NCBI RefSeq assembly: GCF_009928415.1
Contig: NZ_JAABNN010000002.1
Coordinates: 620,001-684,000, forward strand
Direction of reading: 5' to 3'
DNA length: 64,000 bases
Source: Bacillus sp. USDA818B3_A
GTDB taxonomy: Bacteria > Bacillota > Bacilli > Bacillales > Cytobacillaceae
The notes under the pieces were generated by a model. That model was not told where the DNA came from. It searched no databases and saw only the letters and a list, made by a program, of their open reading frames with translations. Positions 1 to 7,817 of this stretch are shown here, one piece after another. The translations under genes and the position numbers were made by a program. Numbering within the stretch: position 1 is the first letter of the stretch; each line of letters begins with the position of its first letter.

Positions 1-584
1 AAAAAAGCAGACCACATAATCACAAGCGCCAGCGTGCTGCCGCTAAATAATGGAATTAATCCAGGAACGGTCGTCATTAAAAGATAGACCGCACTCCCCC
101 CCATCACCATTAGAATAGTGGAAAGCGGATTCATCAACATGATAAAACAAGAACTTTTTAATACCTGATGTACCTTCAAATCATAATGGACAAAAACAGG
201 AAAAGCATAACATACAGTTAAAACAAACCCTAGACAGATAAGCAGTGCAGGATAATAGATTAAATTAAGCAGTCCACCCGTGGTTCTTATTAAATGAAGA
301 TCTACATATAAAAAGTACCCTAGAATGAACAAGATAAGACCGAGCAGATTACTTTTAATAAAGTCTTTTTTAAAAGACTCCAGGAAGGTCTTAAAAACGG
401 GTATATCAAAGTCACCCATCAGCATTTTCCGGATAACGACAAACATTGCCAGCGTTGCAGGAAAGAAACCCAATACAACTAAACCTAAAATGGAAAAAAC
501 CATCCATAATAGATTTATGAAGGCAAGCTTCATAATCCAATCACAAAGCTTATAAAATCCACCGATTGCCCCTTTCATCTGCAT
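1..584 (-). CDS. yesL: YesL-like DUF624 membrane protein (partial, runs off left edge)
   Basis: The minus-strand frame is open from an ATG at 584 to base 1, giving at least 194 residues with no stop, so the C-terminus lies outside the window. A GGGGG Shine-Dalgarno sits 8 bases before the ATG. The translation starts MQMKGAIGGFYKLCDWIMKL and continues with several hydrophobic segments, the typical opening of the DUF624/YesL family (about 210 residues in B. subtilis, so nearly all is present). YesL sits in the B. subtilis RG-I (yes) gene cluster and its function is not firmly known. It follows yesU here, as expected for an RG-I locus. Role in transport or its regulation is inference. Confidence 0.85.
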   Translation of the reverse strand, partial: MQMKGAIGGFYKLCDWIMKLAFINLLWMVFSILGLVVLGFFPATLAMFVVIRKMLMGDFDIPVFKTFLESFKKDFIKSNLLGLILFILGYFLYVDLHLIRTTGGLLNLIYYPALLICLGFVLTVCYAFPVFVHYDLKVHQVLKSSCFIMLMNPLSTILMVMGGSAVYLLMTTVPGLIPLFSGSTLALVIMWSAF

Positions 585-617
585 GCTCCATTCCCCCTAT
601 TTATCTAATAAAAGTAT

Positions 618-1310
618 TTAATTTAGAATTGCCTTATGAATAACCAAATTAGCATAGGCTGCTTTCATTGGAGCCATCTGCCTGAAGCCTATTTTTCCTC
701 CTCCATAAATTGGACCGTATGTCTGACCGTCATCTTCCCATTCAAGTACTACCAATTCATTAATGGAAAACTGGACCATCCCTTCATATTTTACTAATTT
801 CAAATGATAAGGCGGGAGGGCATCCTCTACAGGCGGCAATGGATCGGCTCCTATGGCTGCTAAGTGGAATCCGAAGCTTTTCCGTAAATTACACGTGCGA
901 AACGCCCTTTCATCTGCATATTTATGCCTGAAATAAGATAAGTGCAGAGCATTTATCGCACCTGAATGGTATTCAGGATATAGACCATTTCTAACCGGCA
1001 ATTGTTCATCAAACAGGTCCTCACCTTTTCGCCCGGCTGCAGCGAAAAAGAACATACAAAGACCTGGCTCCCGTAAAGGATAGAATTCCCACTCCATAAT
1101 AATTTTGTCCGGAAAATCTATTGGACACCAATAAACCCAGTGTGCATGATCCCCAAAAAGATCAGGGTCTAGTTCGTTTTCTAAATGCAAACGATTATGT
1201 TCAAAACTTATCTTGGCTTTCCCTTCTAATTTCCAACCCTTTAAATCTTCTTGATTTGAAAGGGGATTAGCGTAGAGGCATTCTCCTTTTTCAAATTGTT
1301 TCAAGCTCAC
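618..1310 (-). CDS. yesU: YesU-like DUF1961 family protein
   Basis: A 230-residue soluble protein with no signal peptide. Its sequence and length fit the DUF1961/YesU family, a concanavalin-like beta-sandwich fold whose B. subtilis member lies in the RG-I operon. The GTG start at 1310 is preceded by AAAGGAGG with about 9 bases spacing. The C-terminal part (VLEWEDDGQTYGPIYGGGKIGFRQM) looks like a carbohydrate-binding or hydrolase-like jelly roll. The gene lies 33 bases upstream of yesL and is separated from the GH106-like gene by that gene's terminator, so it probably has its own promoter. A catalytic role on RG-I side chains is possible but not shown. Confidence 0.8.
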   Translation of the reverse strand: MSLKQFEKGECLYANPLSNQEDLKGWKLEGKAKISFEHNRLHLENELDPDLFGDHAHWVYWCPIDFPDKIIMEWEFYPLREPGLCMFFFAAAGRKGEDLFDEQLPVRNGLYPEYHSGAINALHLSYFRHKYADERAFRTCNLRKSFGFHLAAIGADPLPPVEDALPPYHLKLVKYEGMVQFSINELVVLEWEDDGQTYGPIYGGGKIGFRQMAPMKAAYANLVIHKAILN

Positions 1311-1455
1311 TAAGCCTAACCTCCTTTAAAGCTAAATCTACTAATTATATACCTACTAATATAAGACACTCACACTTTTCCTACAACCATACTATTTTGA
1401 AATTGAACACTGTTTGACTGTATTTCTTCATATAGCTATAAATAGGTATATATCT

Positions 1456-1495
1456 AAAACAAATCCAAGTGATTTATTCACTTGGGATTTGTTTT
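1456..1495 (-). terminator. Rho-independent terminator after the GH106-like gene
   Basis: A 17-base left arm (1456-1472) and an 18-base right arm (1478-1495) form a near-perfect hairpin with a 5-base loop. Read on the minus strand it ends in a TTTT run. The stop codon of the upstream gene touches the hairpin. Confidence 0.85.
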
Positions 1496-3980
1496 ACTGC
1501 GAAAAGGAAAAAAGCTTTAACGTTACCGGTCCAATTAGTCCAGATTTTACAGACTCTTTAACATACTCATTCGCTTTACTGTTGGTAACGATAATTTCTA
1601 GATTTAGGACATCTGTATCAATAAATGGGGTAATGTCAAAAAGATACGGACTCCACAGTTTAACACCTGCTCTTTTTCCATTGATTTTTAATTCAGCTAA
1701 CTCACAAACTTCTCCTAAATCTAATTCCACTCTTTGATATCCTTTTATGGAATTCAGTATAACTTTTGACCGATAAATAGATTCACCGGAAAAATACATC
1801 ATATCTTTAAACTCAGTCAAAGAAACCAAATCATTGATGGACTCATTATCTCGAAATGGATTAGTGATTGTCCAATTTTTCACATTTACAGTGATAACTT
1901 GTGGTGAAGTCTTTCTCTGTTGCGCAAAAGATGGTGAATCATCCGGATTAACACTAATGATCAACGATTCACGATGTTGTAAAGAAAGGTTGAATTTTGT
2001 ATATCCATCAACGACTTCATTAATATCCATTACTTCAATCTTGGACTCCCAGGCATCCCACTTCTCTACATCCCCCGAACATTTTATAGCCAGCTCTCCA
2101 TCAATGGCATGCTCGTCTTCATTCACTAATACGAAGAAATCAATGCCTTCTTTAACTATATGCGTAACCCGTAACCCCGGATTACTAGGTGTCATATACA
2201 CATCCCTAGATTCAATACGATCAATCGCACCTATTACGCCATCATAGTTATATAGTTGGATAATATTTCCTTGTAACAGAAGATGTTTCTTTTTAGGATT
2301 ATATACAATCACATTCCCCCCATCTTCAAGAAACAATTTGATTTTATGGACAAGTTCAATTGATTCGAGCTGATTGAGATTTTCAAGAATAATCGTTCTA
2401 TAAACTTGCTTTTGAATCCTCACTTTACCTGCTTCGATTATACAATCATGAAGAAAAAGATCTTCCTCCAAATAATTAAATTCGATTTGATTTGTATATA
2501 ACGGCTCAGCAATTTTCCAAGGAATATGATCCTCTTCACATAAAATGGCAATGTCTGTTACATTTGTACAATTACTCAGCAGCCATGACATCCGTTTTTC
2601 ATAATCAGCGATCAATTTATAATATTTCCACCACGAGTTATGAGGCCCGTTGTCAGGTGCACGCTCATTTAAGCGTTCTCCTTCAATGGAATAATAAAAT
2701 GCATGGGGATAAAGCATATTAACGCCCCGGACGAAAAGCCAATCGACAAACCATTTCATATCATCTACAGTAAATTGCCATTGATGACTATTCGGCCCGC
2801 AACAGCCAAAACACTCATTGGCATTTCGAGGCAGTCCGCGATGCCTTGCCGCATCGGAGGAACATTTCCCCAAAGTACTGTCACGCCCTGTTATTCCTTT
2901 ATTTTCTTCCGGTCCTACCCATCTCCATACCAAATCCTGGCCGGGCAGCTGAAAATACTTTAAAAATCCGATATCATCACTAGTTTCCGGATGCCCTGTC
3001 AAATGAATGCCATGGCTCTCACACCATTCGGAAATGGGGCGGTAATACGTTTCCTGAAGGCGTTTATTAACCGCTTTTTTAAATTTTGAACTTTTGATGT
3101 TTGTGTCACTGCCAACGTCAAACCATAGTGATAACAAGTCCGCTGGATTATTTCCATTTTCCTTATAATAATCCATAAAGCCAATCGTCCATGGTTTAAT
3201 TTTTTCGGTATCCACACAACGTCCGACAACACTCGGTTCATCTGTAAAAAATGCTGTTATCGTATTTCCGAAGTACTCCTGCAAATGTTCATAATAGACA
3301 TCATGGGTTACACGGATAAATTTTTGCATCGCATCCGGGTTTAATAAATCCCCTGCCGGTGGAGCCCCAGGTTCGCCATCATCTTCCCCAAAATGGAGAC
3401 CGCGAATCGTTCCTTTTGAAAAAGTGGAAACAAGGAACACAATCGACCAATTTCCACTTTCTTTAGGTTCAAAAGATACCGTATTGTTTTCAACTTCCAA
3501 CAAAATGACGGAGAGAGGATCAATCTTCCTTTCCCCTGTAACTTTTACAGCTACCGAGAGAACAATCTCTTCATATTCTTCCAATTTTTCTTCTAATTGT
3601 GTAAAACCGTAAACCGAATACGACGACATCCGCAGTCCGCGTGCCGCATATTCCGGATTGTTTTTTACCACCATGCCATGGGCTGATCCTGATGGATACA
3701 TCCCTTCATCATAAAGGATCACTTTCATTCCCAATTCCGCAGCTTCTTCCACGATAAAGCGCATCAAATCCATAAATTTTGGGCCTAAATATTCAATATC
3801 CTCTGGAATACCAATACGCGGATGGGCAACAACGCCGAAAACCCCTTTTGATTTAAAATCACTCAATTGTCTAGCAATCTCTCCTTTATTAAGATTTCCA
3901 TTTAAAAACCAAAATGGGAAAACTGAATATTCCGCAGAAGGATTATAAAAATCATGTTTTAGTTGTGTTAAATTGTTCAT
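1494..3980 (-). CDS. Large glycoside hydrolase, GH106-like (putative alpha-L-rhamnosidase)
   Basis: An 828-residue protein without a signal peptide. Residues ~1-430 resemble a TIM-barrel hydrolase (PFWFLNGNL, VILYDEGMYPSGSAHG, FFTDEPS), and the last ~110 residues form a GH2-type sugar-binding jelly roll (VELDLGEVCELAELKINGK). This layout is typical of GH106 and related unclassified hydrolases, which are often about 1000 residues, so this is a short variant. The acidic pairs in DEG and TDEP are candidate catalytic positions, by inference. The gene follows the YtcP-like permease after a terminator and may remove rhamnose from imported RG-I oligosaccharides. The substrate is not certain. Confidence 0.65.
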   Translation of the reverse strand: MNNLTQLKHDFYNPSAEYSVFPFWFLNGNLNKGEIARQLSDFKSKGVFGVVAHPRIGIPEDIEYLGPKFMDLMRFIVEEAAELGMKVILYDEGMYPSGSAHGMVVKNNPEYAARGLRMSSYSVYGFTQLEEKLEEYEEIVLSVAVKVTGERKIDPLSVILLEVENNTVSFEPKESGNWSIVFLVSTFSKGTIRGLHFGEDDGEPGAPPAGDLLNPDAMQKFIRVTHDVYYEHLQEYFGNTITAFFTDEPSVVGRCVDTEKIKPWTIGFMDYYKENGNNPADLLSLWFDVGSDTNIKSSKFKKAVNKRLQETYYRPISEWCESHGIHLTGHPETSDDIGFLKYFQLPGQDLVWRWVGPEENKGITGRDSTLGKCSSDAARHRGLPRNANECFGCCGPNSHQWQFTVDDMKWFVDWLFVRGVNMLYPHAFYYSIEGERLNERAPDNGPHNSWWKYYKLIADYEKRMSWLLSNCTNVTDIAILCEEDHIPWKIAEPLYTNQIEFNYLEEDLFLHDCIIEAGKVRIQKQVYRTIILENLNQLESIELVHKIKLFLEDGGNVIVYNPKKKHLLLQGNIIQLYNYDGVIGAIDRIESRDVYMTPSNPGLRVTHIVKEGIDFFVLVNEDEHAIDGELAIKCSGDVEKWDAWESKIEVMDINEVVDGYTKFNLSLQHRESLIISVNPDDSPSFAQQRKTSPQVITVNVKNWTITNPFRDNESINDLVSLTEFKDMMYFSGESIYRSKVILNSIKGYQRVELDLGEVCELAELKINGKRAGVKLWSPYLFDITPFIDTDVLNLEIIVTNSKANEYVKESVKSGLIGPVTLKLFSFSQ

Positions 3981-4068
3981 TTGCTCACCCTTCGATTGTT
4001 GATATACTGCAGGAAGGCCTATATTTTGGCAATCCTTTATTTAAATACTAGACTTTAGAAAAGTAAAA

Positions 4069-4102
4069 CAGGCGGTTAGATTTTTAATCATCTCCCCGCC
4101 TG
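4069..4102 (-). terminator. Terminator after the YtcP-like permease
   Basis: CAGGCGG at 4069-4075 pairs with CCGCCTG at 4096-4102. On the minus strand the stem is followed by TTTTACTTTT. It lies between the permease stop (4128) and the GH106-like start (3980). Confidence 0.7.
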
Positions 4103-4127
4103 AATTCTTTGATTAAAATTTATGCTA

Positions 4128-5018
4128 TTATCCTTTGACTGACCCCAAAAGCATCCCTTTTGCAAAATGTTTTTGCAGGAATGGATAAACAATTAAAATT
4201 GGCAAAGTAGCCACAACCACAACAGCTAATTTTAATGATTGTGCAGGAGGCTCGACAAATGATGCTCCTTGAGAAGCGGTATCCGCAAGATTTCCCTGAG
4301 ATAAAATAATAATTTGTTGGAGCAGAACTTGGACTGGCCACTTGGTGTTGTCACTAATATACAATAGGGCATGAAAGAAATCGTTCCAAATCCCGACAGC
4401 ATAAAACAAGGCAAATGTAGCAAGGACCGGTTTCGACAGTGGTAAGATGATTCTCCAAAAAATCCCCATTTCTGTACAGCCATCAATCTTAGCTGCTTCT
4501 TCCAATTCATTCGGAATCCCTTGGAAGAAAGTTTTGACAATGATTAAATTAAATGGATTGATTGCGCCTGGTAAGATTAACGACCAATAGGAATCTAATA
4601 ATCCCAATTGCTTTACTACGATATACGTTGGGATCATTCCCCCGCTGAATAACATTGAAAATACAATCATATTCATAAATAAGCCGCGTCCCATTAAATT
4701 CTTTCTCGATAAGGGGTAAGCCATTGTAAAAGTAAAGAATAGACAAACCAGTGTACCAACTAAGGTGACACCTATCGATACCAGAATGCTGCGCGAGAAT
4801 GTTGCGGTTGAGAAAATATATTCATAGGCACTTAGGGTAAACGTTTCCGGCCAGATAAAAAAGTTTCTCCTCGTTAACTCAGCCTCTGTAGCAAACGATC
4901 CTGCTATTATATAAAGAAATGGCAGAATCATAATAATCCCGATGATGGCTAAAATAACAACGTTAAAGCCATCAAATATGCGCCCTCCACGTGTATTATG
5001 CATTTTAAGATTTGCCAT
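4128..5018 (-). CDS. ytcP: Carbohydrate ABC transporter permease, YtcP/LplC type
   Basis: An inner-membrane permease of about 296 residues with six predicted membrane segments. The binding-protein-dependent permease EAA motif appears as EEAAKIDGCTEMGIFWRIILPLSKP. AAGGAGG lies 8 bases before the ATG at 5018; the in-frame GTG at 5027 overlaps that Shine-Dalgarno and is less likely. It forms a heterodimer with the permease 28 bases upstream and works with the lipoprotein encoded before that. In B. subtilis the YtcQ-YteP-YtcP importer takes up RG-I oligosaccharides and relies on a shared ATPase (MsmX), which would explain why no ATPase gene is present here. Confidence 0.88.
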   Translation of the reverse strand: MANLKMHNTRGGRIFDGFNVVILAIIGIIMILPFLYIIAGSFATEAELTRRNFFIWPETFTLSAYEYIFSTATFSRSILVSIGVTLVGTLVCLFFTFTMAYPLSRKNLMGRGLFMNMIVFSMLFSGGMIPTYIVVKQLGLLDSYWSLILPGAINPFNLIIVKTFFQGIPNELEEAAKIDGCTEMGIFWRIILPLSKPVLATFALFYAVGIWNDFFHALLYISDNTKWPVQVLLQQIIILSQGNLADTASQGASFVEPPAQSLKLAVVVVATLPILIVYPFLQKHFAKGMLLGSVKG

Positions 5019-5045
5019 ATTCTGCACCTCCTTGATAATTGAACA

Positions 5046-6029
5046 TTAAAAGATTCCATCCTCTCCCATTTTCTTGGCTAATTTGTTTGAGCCTAAAACA
5101 AGAATGATTCCAATGACAGACTTAAAGAGCCCGACAGCCGTACTATAGCTATACGCCCCCTGTGTAATCCCAACAAAATAAACATATGTATCAAATACAT
5201 CAGCAACTCCACGGTTTAATGAATTGGACATTAAGTAAATTTGTTGGAAGCCAGTGTCCAGAAAACGGCCAAGTTGAAGGATGAGCATGACTATGATTGT
5301 ACTTCTAATGGCCGGCAGAGTGACATGCCATAATCGTCTAAATCTTCCTGCTCCGTCGACAATTGCTGCTTCATACTGTTCTTTATCAACAGATGTAAGC
5401 GCAGCTAAGAAGATAACCGTTCCCCAGCCAGTCTCTTTCCAAATAATTTGCAGCATAATTAATGGACGAAACCAATCTGGTGATGATAGAAAATCAATCT
5501 TTTTCCCGTAAATTTGGGAGACAATATCATTCATAATGCCGCCGCTTGTAGTAAAAAAGATATACGTAATACTCGCAATGATTACCCATGACATGAAGTG
5601 AGGTACATAAATAAACGTTTGTACAACTTTCTTGTACGATTCTACACGCAATTCATTTAACAGGATCGATAAAATAATCGGTGCCGGAAAGAAAAATACC
5701 AAGTTTAACACCGCAAAAATAGCTGTATTTTTTAATAGTCGAAAGAAATCCGGATTTTTAAAGAAGTCTATAAAATTATCAAATCCAACCCATTTACTTC
5801 CGAGCACCCCCGTAAAAGGTGAATAATCTTGGAAGGCTATAACAATGCCCCACATCGGAAGATACTTAAATACAATAAAATACACCAATCCCGGGAGCAG
5901 TAGGATATAGAGCCATTTATCTCTCATAATTCGTTGAGCCGGAGAAACAGCTGACTTTGTCTTCGTTTTTGTTTCTATCACCGGTTGGGTTACGTCAGTT
6001 TCAGTAATTTGCGCACTAATTTTCCCCAT
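5046..6029 (-). CDS. yteP: Carbohydrate ABC transporter permease, YteP/LplB type
   Basis: A 327-residue permease with a cytoplasmic N-terminus of ~30 residues and six predicted membrane segments. Its EAA loop reads EAAIVDGAGRFRRLWHVTLPAI and the C-terminal part is typical of LplB-family permeases (QIYLMSN). AAAGGAGAGGAAAC precedes the ATG at 6029. It lies between the solute-binding lipoprotein gene and the second permease in a normal binding protein-permease-permease order. A hairpin at 6078-6106 separates it from the lipoprotein gene and probably sets the ratio between the two products. Confidence 0.88.
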   Translation of the reverse strand: MGKISAQITETDVTQPVIETKTKTKSAVSPAQRIMRDKWLYILLLPGLVYFIVFKYLPMWGIVIAFQDYSPFTGVLGSKWVGFDNFIDFFKNPDFFRLLKNTAIFAVLNLVFFFPAPIILSILLNELRVESYKKVVQTFIYVPHFMSWVIIASITYIFFTTSGGIMNDIVSQIYGKKIDFLSSPDWFRPLIMLQIIWKETGWGTVIFLAALTSVDKEQYEAAIVDGAGRFRRLWHVTLPAIRSTIIVMLILQLGRFLDTGFQQIYLMSNSLNRGVADVFDTYVYFVGITQGAYSYSTAVGLFKSVIGIILVLGSNKLAKKMGEDGIF

Positions 6030-6077
6030 TATCGTTTCCTCTCCTTTCCTTTTTTAAGTTTATTAGTTTTGTTGGAT

Positions 6078-6106
6078 AAACAGGCAGTTAGAAAAACTGC
6101 CTGTTT
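6078..6106 (-). other. Intercistronic stem-loop between solute-binding protein and permease genes
   Basis: AAACAGGCAGTT (6078-6089) pairs perfectly with AACTGCCTGTTT (6095-6106) around a 5-base loop. On the minus strand only a short TTTATCC follows, so it should act as a partial terminator or as an RNA 3'-end stabiliser. Such loops keep the binding-protein mRNA in excess in many ABC operons. Confidence 0.75.
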
Positions 6107-6123
6107 TTTTACCTCGATGGTTA

Positions 6124-7638
6124 CTATTTGTTTTCTTTGTATAATTTATTTATTTCTTCAACATAATCGTCTCCGCCAGAACTGCGCCATAATTTAATGG
6201 CATCTTTAAAACCTTTATCATCAATTTGGCCAACAATATATTTTATACGGGCGTCATTGATGATGTTGTCTAATTGCTGTCCTTTTTGGGCGTATACATC
6301 GGAAATCAAGGATGCCGCAGGATTTGGTACAACAATTTCTTCATTTTGTTTCATGATTTCGTTTTCTTTTACTTGGAGCGGTGTATACTCTGGGTGTTTG
6401 AAATTACTTACAGGAATCCCTGGTACAAATTGGTTAAGGTCCGTATATTCAGTAGCTTCCGGGTCTTGGGTTGTAAAAAGAGGTACGATATTGTTATTCT
6501 CCATCTTATAATGACGTCCCTCGACACCAGCATAGGCTATTGTTTGAGCAGGTTCATTATTCAGCTTATCTATAAAAGATAAGACCTGTTTTAATTGTGC
6601 TTCGGTTTTCACACTAGATTTTGGGATTGCCAGCATGCCGCTATAACCCGCAGTAGGCAGATTATGAAGACCTTCCGGGCCTGAGACTGCTCCCATTACA
6701 CCAACTGCGTCTTTTAAATTTGGATCGATTTTTTCCATAGCAGTCTGATTACGATGAGCTTGGTCCAATACGTTAACAATAGCTCCAGCTTGTCCTTTCT
6801 GGAATGGAATATCCCATTGTCCAGAATCCATTACAGCAAAATCCTGGTTGATTAATTTTTCGTCATACATTTTCTTAAAGAATTTCAACGCATTCGTATA
6901 CTCCGGTGTCATGAAATCTGGTTGGAGCTTGCCATCCTCTGTCATGCCAAATTTATTCGGAGCACCAAACCATGTTTGCATAACATCAAACGGACCGGTA
7001 AATTTTGAAATAACCATACCGTACGTATCATTTTTCCCGTTCCCATCAGGATCGTTATTTGTAAAGGCTTTTAAGACGTTATAAAAGTCTTCAATCGTTT
7101 TAGGCTCTTGTAATCCCAACTTTTTTAACCAATCCTGGCGGAAATAGATCCCGTTTCTTCCAAGCGGGCGGGCCCGATAAACCCCATAGACTTTTCCATC
7201 AATTTCACTATTTTTCAAGGTCACTTCATTGGCCTTACTTAAATTTGGATAATCTTTCAAATAAGGTGTAAGATCCCAAAAAGCTCCATTACGGACAGCG
7301 CTGACGAAGCTTGGGATTTTATCTGGAATCATGATGATCGTCGGAAGCTTGCCTGAGGCTAAAGTAACATTTAACTTATCTGAATAAACCGAATTCAGAA
7401 CATAATTTACAGTAATATTAGATTTTGTATACTTTTCCAGCGCCTTTAGGGCCGGACTGTTACTAGAAGGCGGCGTAGCTGAAAACGCTGTCGTCATAAT
7501 TGAAATATTTAGTTTTCCATCTTTACTCGCTTCACTCGATGACTTTTCTGAATTACTGCATGCTGCAAGGGAAGAAAGCAGCATGGCTGAAAGGAATGGG
7601 ATTGTCACTTTTTTACTCAACTTTTTACTTTTTTTCAT
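6124..7638 (-). CDS. ytcQ: Extracellular solute-binding lipoprotein, YtcQ/LplA type
   Basis: A 504-residue exported lipoprotein. A lysine-rich n-region and hydrophobic core end in the lipobox LLSSLAAC with the acylated cysteine at residue 27. The mature part resembles large family-1 binding proteins of the LplA/YtcQ group (DPDGNGKNDTYG, WQNPGAIVN-like segments). AATTGGGGG precedes the ATG. It is the first gene of the YtcQ-YteP-YtcP operon and would capture RG-I-derived oligosaccharides at the outer face of the membrane. A CcpA-type operator candidate lies about 100 bases upstream (7740-7753). The exact ligand cannot be read from sequence. Confidence 0.87.
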   Translation of the reverse strand: MKKSKKLSKKVTIPFLSAMLLSSLAACSNSEKSSSEASKDGKLNISIMTTAFSATPPSSNSPALKALEKYTKSNITVNYVLNSVYSDKLNVTLASGKLPTIIMIPDKIPSFVSAVRNGAFWDLTPYLKDYPNLSKANEVTLKNSEIDGKVYGVYRARPLGRNGIYFRQDWLKKLGLQEPKTIEDFYNVLKAFTNNDPDGNGKNDTYGMVISKFTGPFDVMQTWFGAPNKFGMTEDGKLQPDFMTPEYTNALKFFKKMYDEKLINQDFAVMDSGQWDIPFQKGQAGAIVNVLDQAHRNQTAMEKIDPNLKDAVGVMGAVSGPEGLHNLPTAGYSGMLAIPKSSVKTEAQLKQVLSFIDKLNNEPAQTIAYAGVEGRHYKMENNNIVPLFTTQDPEATEYTDLNQFVPGIPVSNFKHPEYTPLQVKENEIMKQNEEIVVPNPAASLISDVYAQKGQQLDNIINDARIKYIVGQIDDKGFKDAIKLWRSSGGDDYVEEINKLYKENK

Positions 7639-7739
7639 TTGAATACCCCCAATTTAATGTCGTTCCTTACTTGCTTATTCAATTACTAGGCTAGTTCTTC
7701 GACAAATAATCCAGTAACTGTTCTTGCTATAACCATAAT

Positions 7740-7753
7740 TTAAACCGCTTTCA
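7740..7753. promoter_or_regulatory. Candidate cre (CcpA) site upstream of ytcQ
   Basis: TTAAACCGCTTTCA matches the catabolite-response consensus TGWAANCGNTNWCA at 13 of 14 positions (T for G at position 2). It lies between the yetA terminator and the ytcQ start, where repression of an importer operon by CcpA would be expected. Confidence 0.5.
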
Positions 7754-7786
7754 TTTTTCGGACAATTACATTTTTTTGTCTTTACG

Positions 7787-7810
7787 AAAACCTTGATTTA
7801 TCAAGGTTTT
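7787..7810 (-). terminator. Terminator after yetA
   Basis: AAAACCTTGA (7787-7796) and TCAAGGTTTT (7801-7810) form a perfect 10-bp stem with a 4-base loop, 8 bases past the yetA stop codon. Confidence 0.8.
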
Positions 7811-7817
7811 CAAACCT

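Noticed and set aside
1338..1363. CTACTAATTATA/CTACTAATATA pair upstream of yesU as a regulator site
   Set aside because: The sequence is short and AT-rich, with no supporting promoter geometry.
1414..1737. 107-residue plus-strand frame opposite the GH106-like gene
   Set aside because: It is antisense to a clear coding region and crosses a terminator.
7476..7490. cre-like TGAAAACGCTGTCG inside ytcQ
   Set aside because: The last position mismatches and it lies within coding sequence; the upstream site at 7740-7753 is a better candidate.
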